Assembly (NCBI RefSeq): GCF_030646925.1
Contig: NZ_JAUSKL010000068.1
Coordinates: 1 to 64,000 of the forward strand
Direction of reading: 5' to 3'
Length of the DNA: 64,000 nucleotides
Origin: Candidatus Binatus sp.
GTDB lineage: Bacteria; Desulfobacterota; Binatia; Binatales; Binataceae
The notes under the pieces are model-generated. The model did not search any database and had not been told where the DNA came from. It saw only the letters and a list, made by a program, of their open reading frames with translations. The translations under genes were made by a program, and so were the position numbers. The first letter of the stretch is position 1. Each line of letters starts with the position of its first letter. Positions 44,199-52,272 of the stretch are shown here, in pieces.

Positions 44199-45305
44199 TC
44201 AATCCCACGGCGAGTGCGGCTTCATCTTGAGCGCGTGGGCCACCGCGGGATGCGCCACGTGGCCATCGTAGGTGTTGAGGCCGATCCGAATCGCGGGATT
44301 CAGATTGGCGGCCTCGAGAATTCCGTGATCCGCAATCTCGATCGCGTAGTTCAGAGTGGCGTTGGTCAGCGCGTAGGTCGAGGTATGCGGAACCATCGCG
44401 GGCATATTCGTCACGCAATAGTGCACGACGCCGTTGCGCACGAAAGTCGGTCGCGCATGCGTGGTCGGGTGCGACGTCTCCGCGATACCGCCCTGGTCGA
44501 TCGATAGATCGACGATCGCTGCGCCGGGCCGCATCCGCGCCACCATCTTCGCGCTGATCAATCGCGGCGTCCGCGCGCCCGCGACCAGCACCGTGCCGAT
44601 CACCAGATCGCAGTTGGTGACTTCCTCGTCGATCGTCGCGCGATTCGACATCACGGTCGTCACGCGTCCGCCGAGCAGATCGCCCAGATAGCGCAGCCGC
44701 GTCGGATTGATATCCATGATCGTTACTTCCGCGCCGACGCCGGCTGCGACCCGGCACGCGTTGAGTCCCGCGATTCCGCCGCCGAGCACTACCACCTTGC
44801 CCGGCCGCACGCCCGACGCACCGCTCAGCAGCACGCCGCGTCCGCCGCTGCGTGATTGCAGGCACCACGCGCCGGCCTGGATCGCGAGTCGTCCCGCGAC
44901 TTCGCTCATCGGTGCGAGCAGCGGCAGACTCAAGTCCTCGAGCTGAATCGTTTCGTAACCCACCGCACTCACGCCGCGCGCGCACAACTCGAGCGTCAGG
45001 CGGCGGTCCGCGGCGAGATGAAGATAGGTAAACACGATCATGCCGGCGCGCATCAGCGGGTACTCCGCCACTTGCGGTTCCTTGACCTTGAGGATCATGT
45101 CGGCGCGCCGCCACAACTCGGCGGCGTCCTTGACGATCGTAGCGCCGGCGTCGCGATAGTCGCGATCGGCGAATCCGCTGCCGAGTCCCGCGCCCGCCTG
45201 CACGATCACTCGATGACTGTGTGCGCGCAACGCGGCGGCGCCGGCCGGCGTCAACGAGACACGCCGCTCGTCAGCCTTAATCTCGGTCGGAACTCCGACA
45301 AACAT
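44199..45305 (-). CDS. ald: Alanine dehydrogenase
   Basis: 368 residues, normal length. Catalyses the NAD-dependent oxidative deamination of L-alanine to pyruvate. Substrate residues Arg15 (DERRVSL), Lys75 (LKVKEP) and His96 (FTYLHLAAD) are present, as are the nucleotide loop VVVLGGGIAGLNA and the VNMPAMVPHTST-like segment TNMPAMVPHTSTYALTNAT. Divergent from gcvH with a 295-base gap. Single gene on its strand. Confidence 0.97.
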   Translation of the reverse strand: MFVGVPTEIKADERRVSLTPAGAAALRAHSHRVIVQAGAGLGSGFADRDYRDAGATIVKDAAELWRRADMILKVKEPQVAEYPLMRAGMIVFTYLHLAADRRLTLELCARGVSAVGYETIQLEDLSLPLLAPMSEVAGRLAIQAGAWCLQSRSGGRGVLLSGASGVRPGKVVVLGGGIAGLNACRVAAGVGAEVTIMDINPTRLRYLGDLLGGRVTTVMSNRATIDEEVTNCDLVIGTVLVAGARTPRLISAKMVARMRPGAAIVDLSIDQGGIAETSHPTTHARPTFVRNGVVHYCVTNMPAMVPHTSTYALTNATLNYAIEIADHGILEAANLNPAIRIGLNTYDGHVAHPAVAHALKMKPHSPWD

Positions 45306-45489
45306 TCAGTTCGATCCTCCTCTCCCGCGAAAGCGATCGCGCGCGCTCCTGCAGTCGCGTTTCGCTCTTCGACGATACGGACGCATCGGCAGCATCGCAA
45401 TCTTGCGCGCTGATGCGGCTAGCTGCATCGGATGGCTACAGTCAAGAGTCTCTGCGAAAATCGATTTCACGATGCGCGCGAAACGGAAC

Positions 45490-45519
45490 TTGACAACACG
45501 ATTTCCACCGCGCTTCATA
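45490..45519 (+). promoter_or_regulatory. Candidate promoter of gcvH
   Basis: TTGACA (45490-45495) and TTCATA (45514-45519) are 18 bases apart, about 80 bases before the gcvH start. The gap of 45306-45600 otherwise shows no riboswitch-like structure by eye. Confidence 0.4.
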
Positions 45520-45600
45520 AACGTTGATGCTGTCGCGGCGCTTGTATGCGCACGCGACCGATGGCGGAAGGAAGCCGTCGATAAGATTCGCGGAGGAGTC

Positions 45601-45990
45601 ATGGAAATCCCGCAAGGGCTGAAATATTCCAAAGAGCACGAATGGGTGGCGACCGAGGATTCGGTCGCGACCGTGGGAATTACCGATCACGCGCAGGATC
45701 AGCTGGGCGAGATCGTGTTCATTGAGTTGCCGGCCGTCGGCGACAAGGTTAGCAAGGACGATCCGTTCGGCGTGGTGGAATCAGTGAAGGCCGTCTCCGA
45801 TATTTACGCGCCGGTTACCGGCACCGTGATCGAAATCAACGAAGACCTGCCCGAGAGCCCGGAGACGGTGAACGAAGATCCCTACGGCGATGGATGGCTG
45901 ATCAAGGTCAAGATCGCGGACATGGCCGATCTCGACGATCTGATGGACGAGAACGAATACGCTGAACTGATCGCACGCGAGAAGGAGTGA
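45601..45990 (+). CDS. gcvH: Glycine cleavage system H protein
   Basis: 129 residues from ATG 45601 with GGAGGA at 45592-45597. Carries the lipoyl arm that shuttles aminomethyl groups in glycine cleavage; lipoylated Lys63 is in VVESVKAVSD, and YSKEHEW at the start and ENEYAEL at the end are standard. No gcvT or gcvP gene is near, so the system is dispersed or the H protein serves lipoate transfer. Confidence 0.97.
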   Translation: MEIPQGLKYSKEHEWVATEDSVATVGITDHAQDQLGEIVFIELPAVGDKVSKDDPFGVVESVKAVSDIYAPVTGTVIEINEDLPESPETVNEDPYGDGWLIKVKIADMADLDDLMDENEYAELIAREKE

Positions 45991-45993
45991 TTC

Positions 45994-47283
45994 TCAACGC
46001 GTCGCGGCCGCGGAAATCGGCGACTCGGCCGCGACCGCCTTGGTCACCGACAATCTGAGCGCGCCGACCGGCTCGGGAGGATTGATGAACACCATCAGGA
46101 ATGGAACGCCGGCTGTCGGCGGCATCGCAAACGACTTCTGCGGGCTCAAGCTCTGAGAAAATTCAATCTCACGCGGCGTCATCTGCCCCAGCATCTCCGC
46201 CGAGAGTTCATTGCCGGCGAACACCGTCTGATGCGCGACCGCGCGTTCAGCATCGCCGACGCCATCGAGTAGGTCGGCGTCGATTTGCACCAGATGCAAC
46301 GGACGCTTGCCGACATTGCGCGCGGTGCCGGTGATCACCAGCGCGTGGTTGCCGCCTTTGAGCGCGTGATAGTCGCTCTGAACGTCGTGCAGCGAAACCA
46401 GCATCGCAGGCAGCACCGGACTGGTGAAGTATTCGCCGATTTTCGGCGCCTGGCTCAGCAGTCGCGCGCTCGCGACGGGATCGCCGCTGATGACGTAACT
46501 CGCAACCAGGAAAACGATCGCGACGGCGAGATACATCGCGAGAAAAAATCCCGACGAATGAGGCCGCGCGACGATCTCCGCCGCTTCGTCGGAAGAATAT
46601 TCGATGGTACTGGGAATCGCGGTGCGATCGCCAAATTTCGAGCTGACGAACTGGGGCGACGGCGCCAGATTGTTGGATCGATCGGGCCTGGCGACGATTT
46701 CCTTTACGCGATCATCGCGCCTCGCGTCGAACTCGGGCGTCGCTTCGCCGATCTGCCATTGGTCGGCTTCAGGTTCAGTATGATCGTCGAGGTCGGCGGC
46801 CGATGGCTCGATTCGCCGATCTTCGCGGCTGAAGTCGAACTTGAGATTTTCGCCGGTGTCGGCTTTGTCGTGATCGCCAAAAGACCGGTCGAGCGGATGC
46901 TCGTCGAGATCGTGGGTCGGAGGATCGCCGAACGTGGCTTTGCCGAGATCGTCTGCGGCAGGATCCTCCACGGGGGCAGGCGGTTCCTGCTTGTCGAGCT
47001 CGCGCGATTGACGGCGCGGCGCGGCGGCGGGCGCGCTCTCAGGCTGCGATACCTGCTTCTCCGGCGAAACGGGCGCGTTCAGCCGGCTGCGCCCTGGACG
47101 CGGCGCGCGCGCTGGCCGCTCGGCATCCGATGCGCCGGCCGCGGATTTTTTCACCGCCGGAATCGGATCGGCATTGAAGACGTGGCCGCATCGCGAGCAC
47201 TTGAACGTCGGCGTATCGTCGGGAAGAACGCGCTCGTCGATCCGGTAACGCGTATGACAACTGGTGCACTGAATTTCGGTCAT
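45994..47283 (-). CDS. MJ0042-type zinc-finger, DUF3426-like membrane protein
   Basis: 429 residues. N-terminal zinc finger MTEIQCTSCHTRYRI...FKCSRCGHVF (Cys6, 9, 29, 32), a long low-complexity charged region (about 45-235), one transmembrane helix (AMYLAVAIVFLVASYVI, about 250-268) and a C-terminal DUF3426-type beta domain (LLVIVFIN-like FLMVFINPPEPVGALRLSVTKAV at the end). Found in many delta- and beta-proteobacteria; function unknown, topology predicts a cytoplasmic zinc finger and periplasmic domain. Convergent with gcvH, four bases apart. Confidence 0.85.
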   Translation of the reverse strand: MTEIQCTSCHTRYRIDERVLPDDTPTFKCSRCGHVFNADPIPAVKKSAAGASDAERPARAPRPGRSRLNAPVSPEKQVSQPESAPAAAPRRQSRELDKQEPPAPVEDPAADDLGKATFGDPPTHDLDEHPLDRSFGDHDKADTGENLKFDFSREDRRIEPSAADLDDHTEPEADQWQIGEATPEFDARRDDRVKEIVARPDRSNNLAPSPQFVSSKFGDRTAIPSTIEYSSDEAAEIVARPHSSGFFLAMYLAVAIVFLVASYVISGDPVASARLLSQAPKIGEYFTSPVLPAMLVSLHDVQSDYHALKGGNHALVITGTARNVGKRPLHLVQIDADLLDGVGDAERAVAHQTVFAGNELSAEMLGQMTPREIEFSQSLSPQKSFAMPPTAGVPFLMVFINPPEPVGALRLSVTKAVAAESPISAAATR

Positions 47284-47390
47284 CGCCCCGCCTCGTCACC
47301 CCCGCCGCAAGCTAGCATAGCGATCGCGGGCGCGCATCGGGGTACCGCGAGCGCGCGCACGGCGATTTCGGCGCATGGACGCGCCAAAAT

Positions 47391-48518
47391 ATGCGCATAG
47401 CACTCGTCGCGCGGCGCTTCGATACGGCAGGCGGCGGTACCGAGCGCGACCTGATCATCACTGCCGAAATTCTCCGCGCAGCCGGTCATGAGATCACGAT
47501 TCTAGCCGACGAAGTTCGCAGCGCAACCGGCGATTGGCGAGTTCGCCGCGTCGGCGGCGCGCGCCTCGGACGCGCGTTGTCGTTGCTCAGATTCGCGTAC
47601 GCCGCGGCGCCTGCGGCACGACGCGATCGCGCCGACTTGATCTTGAGTTTCGCGCGCGTGATCGGCGCCGACCTGATGCGCTCGGGCGGCGGCGCTCACG
47701 CGAGCTATCTGCGCGCGGCGCGGAAATGGCGCGGCAGAAGCGGCGCGCTCGCGATGCGCCTCAGCCCGTATCATCAGGTGCAGATGCTCGTCGAGCGGCG
47801 CGGGTTTCGCGCTTCGAGTCTGAAGCGCGCGCTCGCAGTCTCCGAGTTGGTGCGCAACGATCTGATCGATACGTTCCACCTGCCGCCTGAAAAAGCGCTC
47901 ACGATCTACAACGGCGTCGATCTCGAACGCTTCCGGCCCGCGCGCGAGCAGTTTTCGGAGCGCGACGAAGTCCGCCGCCGGTTTGGAATCCCCGCGAGCG
48001 CGCGGCTCGTGATCTTCATTGGCAACGGATTCGCGCGCAAGGGTCTCGGCTTCCTGATTGAGGCGTGGCCGCTGCTCGGCGGCGGCACATTTTTGCTGGT
48101 CGTCGGCAGCGATCGCGATCGCAATTCGTACGCGCGCCGCGCCGATGAATTGAACGTGCTCGAACGCGTGATCTTCGCCGGCTCGCAGTCCAATGTCGAA
48201 GAATTGCTGCGCGCCGCCGACGCGTTCGCGCTGCCCTCGATGTTCGAACCGTTCGGCAACGTTGTGATGGAAGCGATGGCGAGCGGCCTGCCGGTGCTCA
48301 CCAGCGCGTTCTGCGGCGTCGCCGAATTGACCCCGGCGTCGATGCGCGGCTTCATCGTCGAGGACCCCACCGATCCGGGCGAGATTGCGCTTCGGCTCGG
48401 CGCTCTGTTGGACTCGCCGTCGAGTCTCGCTTCGGAAGCGCGCGCCACCGCGGAGAAATTCACCTGGTCGCGCTACGGCAACGAGCTGAAAGCGCTGGTC
48501 GATTCGATCGCGAAGTAA
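47391..48518 (+). CDS. Glycosyltransferase family 4 (WaaG-like)
   Basis: 375 residues. GT-B fold: N-terminal RFDTAGGGTERDLI, then VYNGVDLERFRPA-type TIYNGVDLERFRP, the C-terminal nucleotide-sugar domain with IFIGNGFARKGL, LPSMFEPFGNVVMEAMASG (the E-x7-E motif) and LTSAFCGVAEL. Resembles LPS core glucosyltransferases; the IGADLMRSGGGAHA segment is also WaaG-like. It is followed convergently by a GT2 and methyltransferase, making a small surface-glycan locus. Confidence 0.92.
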   Translation: MRIALVARRFDTAGGGTERDLIITAEILRAAGHEITILADEVRSATGDWRVRRVGGARLGRALSLLRFAYAAAPAARRDRADLILSFARVIGADLMRSGGGAHASYLRAARKWRGRSGALAMRLSPYHQVQMLVERRGFRASSLKRALAVSELVRNDLIDTFHLPPEKALTIYNGVDLERFRPAREQFSERDEVRRRFGIPASARLVIFIGNGFARKGLGFLIEAWPLLGGGTFLLVVGSDRDRNSYARRADELNVLERVIFAGSQSNVEELLRAADAFALPSMFEPFGNVVMEAMASGLPVLTSAFCGVAELTPASMRGFIVEDPTDPGEIALRLGALLDSPSSLASEARATAEKFTWSRYGNELKALVDSIAK

Positions 48519-48521
48519 AAT

Positions 48522-49400
48522 TCAGCGAACCTTGACCGCGAGACCGTCGAACATCCCGCGCGCGATCGCGAGGCGCCGCTCTTCACGCGCGATGCGCGCC
48601 ATGCTCGCGCCAATCAGATGCGCGAAGCGAAGACGCGCGATCGCGATCGCATTCTTGCTGATGACCTCGAACGCCGAATGATCCTCGTGAATCATGCGGC
48701 ATCTGCCGCGCTCCCGCGCGACCGTGATGAAACGCTCGCGATCGGCGCGCGCGGGATCAACGTCATGATAGACCAGCGCGGCCGGCGCATAGCCGATTCG
48801 ATATCCCGCGCGCCGCAGCCGCGCTGACATCTCGGTCTCCTCTTCATGACCGCACGCGCCGGGTCCAAGCCGTTCGTCGAAGGGCCCGACCGCGTTGAGC
48901 GCCGAGGCGCGAAACGCCATGTTGGCGCCTAGCACGCCGCGCACTTCGCAAACTTCGTCGCCGTGATCGACGATCGGCAAATCGAGGTACACTGACATCG
49001 GACCGACTATGCGCTCGGGATCTTCCGCCGCCAGGATGCGGCCCTTCATCGCCGCGAACTCGCGATGCGAATCGAAGAACGCCTCGACCGCGTCGAGATA
49101 GCCGGGCGCGACGATCAAATCGTCGTCGAGAAAAACTACGATGTCGCCCGCAGCCTCGCGAAGTGCGCGATTCTGGATGCGGCATTTGCCCGCGCGCGGC
49201 TCGTGCAGATGCCGATGCTCGACAATCCCCGGCCTGATTTGCGCCGGCTGCGCGGTGCCGTTCTCCGCGATGAAAACTTCGCGCCGGCTGGTATCGATTT
49301 GCGATGCGAGGCTCCCCAGCAGCCGCTTGAGCGAATCGGGACGCGCATGAGTCGCGATGATGATCGACGTTTTCAATTCACGCCCGGGCGCTTGCGTCAA
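48522..49400 (-). CDS. Glycosyltransferase family 2
   Basis: 292 residues from TTG 49400, which overlaps the TGA of the methyltransferase gene (TTGA). GT-A fold: SIIIATHARPDSLKRLLGSL start, DIVVFLDDDLIVAPGYLDAV with the DxD metal site, GANMAFRASALNAVGPFDERLGPGACGHEEETEMSARL acceptor region. Transfers a sugar from a nucleotide donor; acceptor unknown. Coupled to the methyltransferase upstream. Confidence 0.88.
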   Translation of the reverse strand: MTQAPGRELKTSIIIATHARPDSLKRLLGSLASQIDTSRREVFIAENGTAQPAQIRPGIVEHRHLHEPRAGKCRIQNRALREAAGDIVVFLDDDLIVAPGYLDAVEAFFDSHREFAAMKGRILAAEDPERIVGPMSVYLDLPIVDHGDEVCEVRGVLGANMAFRASALNAVGPFDERLGPGACGHEEETEMSARLRRAGYRIGYAPAALVYHDVDPARADRERFITVARERGRCRMIHEDHSAFEVISKNAIAIARLRFAHLIGASMARIAREERRLAIARGMFDGLAVKVR

Positions 49401-50119
49401 TCGGGAATCGAATCGGCGCCGCCGCCGACTTTACGAAAGCGCATCACGATATTCTCGTCCATCAGCAGACTCGAACTCGTCATGAAACCGAACAATTCGC
49501 GATTGATCGCGCGCTGCGCGGGATCCTTGACGCGTCGGCAATAGAGCATCCAGGAAAACCCCGCGATGAATGGATACAGCATCGGCGCGAGGATGCGCGC
49601 GCGCAGTTTGCGCTTGCTGCGCCCCAGCGCGTCCAGCCTGAGCCCAGCGCCCCACGCTATCCAGTGCAGATCGTTGAGACCCATCACGTGCCAGTTGCGC
49701 CCGTCCTCGACGCGATAGCGATAGGGCAGGGGCGCGCGCCGCCCCTTGTAGTAGCCGCTCAGCAGATAGTGAATTCGCGAAGATACGTTCAGCCGGTTGG
49801 GCGTGGTGACGATCGCAGTGCCGCCCGGCCGCAGCACTCGCCCGATTTCGCCGAGCGCATGCGGGATGTCCGCCAGATGCTCGATCACTTCGAGCATCAG
49901 CACGAGATCGAATCGACTATCGCGAAACGGCAGGTCGCGATCGAGATTGGCGGCGACCCAGCCGGGTTTTTTGGTGCGGTACTCGGTCGAGATTACGCGC
50001 CAGCCCCGCTCCGCGAGCATCCCGCTGGATAGCCCGTCGCCCGCGCTCAGATCCAGCGCGAGCGAAGATGACCCCGGCGCCGCGGCCAGCGCGATCGCGC
50101 CGCGCACGCGCTCACTCAT
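49397..50119 (-). CDS. SAM-dependent class I methyltransferase
   Basis: 240 residues. SAM-binding motif ALDLSAGDGLSSGMLAERG (about 21-39), acidic VISTEYRTKKP, motif IV FDLVLMLEVIEHLAD and the IGRVLRPGGTAIVTTPNRLNV stretch, typical of methyltransferases in surface-polysaccharide or ubiquinone-like pathways. Overlaps the GT2 gene by four bases. Likely methylates a sugar or lipid-linked glycan. Confidence 0.88.
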   Translation of the reverse strand: MSERVRGAIALAAAPGSSSLALDLSAGDGLSSGMLAERGWRVISTEYRTKKPGWVAANLDRDLPFRDSRFDLVLMLEVIEHLADIPHALGEIGRVLRPGGTAIVTTPNRLNVSSRIHYLLSGYYKGRRAPLPYRYRVEDGRNWHVMGLNDLHWIAWGAGLRLDALGRSKRKLRARILAPMLYPFIAGFSWMLYCRRVKDPAQRAINRELFGFMTSSSLLMDENIVMRFRKVGGGADSIPD

Positions 50120-50236
50120 CGTAACTGCGAATCGTGTTTCGTTTCACCGCGCCGCGCCGCTCAAGACGCCGCAATTAAATCGCCGCCGTCTTGAATTGGA
50201 ATCTTCAGCCGGTTAAATCTCTTAGTTCGCCGTTGA

Positions 50237-50322
50237 GCGAGAGTGGCGGAATGGCAGACGCGCAAGGCTCAGGACCTTGTGAGCGCAAGCTCGTGGGGGT
50301 TCAAGTCCCCCCTCTCGCACCA
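50237..50322 (+). tRNA. tRNA-Leu (anticodon CAG)
   Basis: Cloverleaf read directly: acceptor stem GCGAGAG (50237-50243) / CTCTCGC (50312-50318), discriminator A, encoded CCA (50320-50322); anticodon stem CAAGG / CCTTG around loop CTCAGGA with anticodon CAG at 50270-50272; long variable arm GAGCGCAAGCTC as in class II tRNAs; T arm GGGGGTTCAAGTCCCCC. Reads CUG leucine codons. Confidence 0.97.
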
Positions 50323-50339
50323 CTTTGATCGATCGAAGA

Positions 50340-50597
50340 TTAGTAGCTGTCCGGCACTCCGCCCGACGATTTGTTGCCTGATTTTGCGGGTCCCGCGGCG
50401 CACGACGATACGTCCGAAACGCTCGCGCCGATCGCGGCTGCGATCTCCGAATCAGAGCGGCCGGACTGTTGCTGCAACTTCACTACGTTGCAATCCACGT
50501 GATTGCTCGACATCGAACCGCATCCGGCCACAGCGCCAGCCAGCACCATCGTTCCGATCGCGGCCGCTATTCCGAATTTTCGAAGTGCTTCAAACAT
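50340..50597 (-). CDS. Small lipoprotein of unknown function
   Basis: 85 residues. Signal peptide with lipobox GAVAGC (lipidated Cys26). The short mature part has two further Cys (DCNVVKLQQQSG and VSSCAAG) flanking a helix-like SEIAAAIGASVSDV stretch, and a Gly/Ser-rich tail ending GGVPDSY. No family recognised. Convergent with the tRNA-Leu gene. Confidence 0.6.
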   Translation of the reverse strand: MFEALRKFGIAAAIGTMVLAGAVAGCGSMSSNHVDCNVVKLQQQSGRSDSEIAAAIGASVSDVSSCAAGPAKSGNKSSGGVPDSY

Positions 50598-50712
50598 TTA
50601 TTCTCCCCTGCAAGCACGGATTAGTCAGGTCAATCCCCCAAGTCAGTGCATGCGCACGATATTATTAAGCGCCCCGCTTTTACAAGCCGCAATTTATGCG
50701 CCAACGACTCAA

Positions 50713-52092
50713 CTATTTTTCGTGATACGCCAGCTTCTGTTTGAAAAGGTCGAGTCGTTCATGCCTGGGTGGTTGCGGTTCATCAGCCAGTGCGATGGCC
50801 TTTTGCTCCCACTTGACCGCATCATCAAAGTCGCCAGCTTCCGCATAGGAAGTAGCAAGGGCGTCGAGCACTCTTGCCTTCTTCCACTCCGTCAGATCCG
50901 CGGCTTTGCGAGCGTATTCGATCGCTCTTTTGCCGTCGCGGCGATCTGGCTGGGGGCAAGTGGCCAGCATCCAGGCGATCGCCTCGTGCGCCCTCGCATC
51001 GCGGGCGTTTGCGTGCAGAGCTTCGCTAGCGATGCGGATCGCATTCTGGAAGTCGGCGGCGGCGCGCTCCTGATCGCCCTTGGCGGAATACGTTATCCCT
51101 CTCAAGTAGTATGCCCACGCGTCATTGGGTTTCCGCCGAATCGCTTCATCGAGATCGCCGATCGCGTGATCGAACTCGCCAAGTCGAAAATAGCTCACTG
51201 CCCGGCTGCGATAGACGTCCATGCTCGGGTCCAGGCGGGTCGCGGTATCCAGGTCGTTGATGGCGCGTTGGTAATCGCCCCTGTCGAGGTACGCGATGCC
51301 GCGCCCCTTGTATGCAAACCCGGAGCTGGGATCGAGTCGTATTGCTTCGCTGAAATCTGCGATCGCACGACTTTGACGATCTTCGAGCAGCAACACGCTC
51401 CCGCGCCAGAGGTAGGCGTTTGCGTAGTCGGGGCTAAGACGTATCCCCGTGTCGAAGTCGGCGAGTGCGCGATCATTGCGACCAGCCAGATAGTAGGCTC
51501 GCCCGCGCTGCAGGAAGGAATCTGGATTATCGACTGGAGACAGCCAGATTTCTGCCGTCAAATACCTGATCGCGACGCCATATTGTTTCCGTTCAATGGC
51601 CTCCACGCCTTTCCGGCCAGGCAGAACCAGCGCGTAGAACATTCCAACCCCGAAGGTCGCCAGACTGACTACGAGGAGCACTACGCGCCATATCCGCGTT
51701 GGTGCGGGAGTTGGCCGGCCAAATATCAGGCAATAGCGAAGGAATTGCAGCAGTCCAAAGTATTCGCTCGCCACTATAACGAATGGCAGAATTCCGGCTA
51801 ACTGGGGCTCCTCCCAAAGCAGAATCTTGCTCGCACCTGCGACGGCAAAGCTGATCGCGATCGAAATCCGTAGGCTCGCGCTGACGATGGTTTTAAAAGG
51901 CCACAGCGCAAGCAACGCGATGAAGACGTCGAAATAGAAATGTGGTGTGCTCGCTGCAAACGACGTTTCCCACTTTTGGACTGAACCCGAAAGGTAGATC
52001 GGGTAGGCGGTTCCTGCGGTGACGAGAACCAGCGCGGCGACGAACCAAACGCGCCTGGGTGGATCAATTCGATTTGCGGCGAGCGTCGCCAT
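50713..52092 (-). CDS. Membrane-anchored tetratricopeptide-repeat protein
   Basis: About 459 residues from ATG 52092; the frame is open to a TTG at 52119 which lies in TTGACT and looks more like a -35 box. N-terminal half has about five hydrophobic helices (VWFVAALVLVTAGTAYPIYL, FYFDVFIALLALWPF, ISIAISFAVAGA, LAGILPFVIVASEYFGLLQF, WRVVLLVVSLATFGVGMFYAL); residues ~200-430 are about seven TPR units (for example RGRAYYLAGRNDRALADFDTGIRLSP). Protein-protein interaction role, cytoplasmic or periplasmic side unclear. Codon use is less GC-rich than neighbours, hinting at acquisition. Confidence 0.85.
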   Translation of the reverse strand: MATLAANRIDPPRRVWFVAALVLVTAGTAYPIYLSGSVQKWETSFAASTPHFYFDVFIALLALWPFKTIVSASLRISIAISFAVAGASKILLWEEPQLAGILPFVIVASEYFGLLQFLRYCLIFGRPTPAPTRIWRVVLLVVSLATFGVGMFYALVLPGRKGVEAIERKQYGVAIRYLTAEIWLSPVDNPDSFLQRGRAYYLAGRNDRALADFDTGIRLSPDYANAYLWRGSVLLLEDRQSRAIADFSEAIRLDPSSGFAYKGRGIAYLDRGDYQRAINDLDTATRLDPSMDVYRSRAVSYFRLGEFDHAIGDLDEAIRRKPNDAWAYYLRGITYSAKGDQERAAADFQNAIRIASEALHANARDARAHEAIAWMLATCPQPDRRDGKRAIEYARKAADLTEWKKARVLDALATSYAEAGDFDDAVKWEQKAIALADEPQPPRHERLDLFKQKLAYHEK

Positions 52093-52184
52093 GCCCCGAT
52101 AACGTATCAGAACAGTCAACGGGCCCGAATCGACTTCCTAAACTGAGCTTGAGAGGTGCGTGCGTGCTCAATATGATTCGACTC

Positions 52185-52207
52185 AAGGGCGAGTTGCGCC
52201 CTTTTTT
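52185..52207 (+). terminator. Intrinsic terminator / possible attenuator in the valS leader
   Basis: Perfect stem AAGGGCG / CGCCCTT, loop AGTTG, followed by a T-run ending at 52207, 66 bases before the valS start. The only upstream gene is divergent, so it cannot end a plus-strand gene; premature termination in the valS leader is the natural reading. A 16-codon ORF (ATG 52173 to TAG 52223) overlaps the stem but has no Val codon. No T-box motif is seen. Confidence 0.6.
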
Positions 52208-52272
52208 CGACCGCGCGGATTAGCGCGCTAGACGACCTCGGCCAAGTTACCGGCCGCATCAGGAAATTGCCA

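Noticed and set aside
45306-45600. Glycine riboswitch before gcvH
   Set aside because: No paired glycine-aptamer core was recognisable by eye, though a covariance search would be decisive.
52120-52272. T-box riboswitch for valS
   Set aside because: No AGGGTGG-type T-box sequence or specifier loop could be found; only a terminator hairpin.
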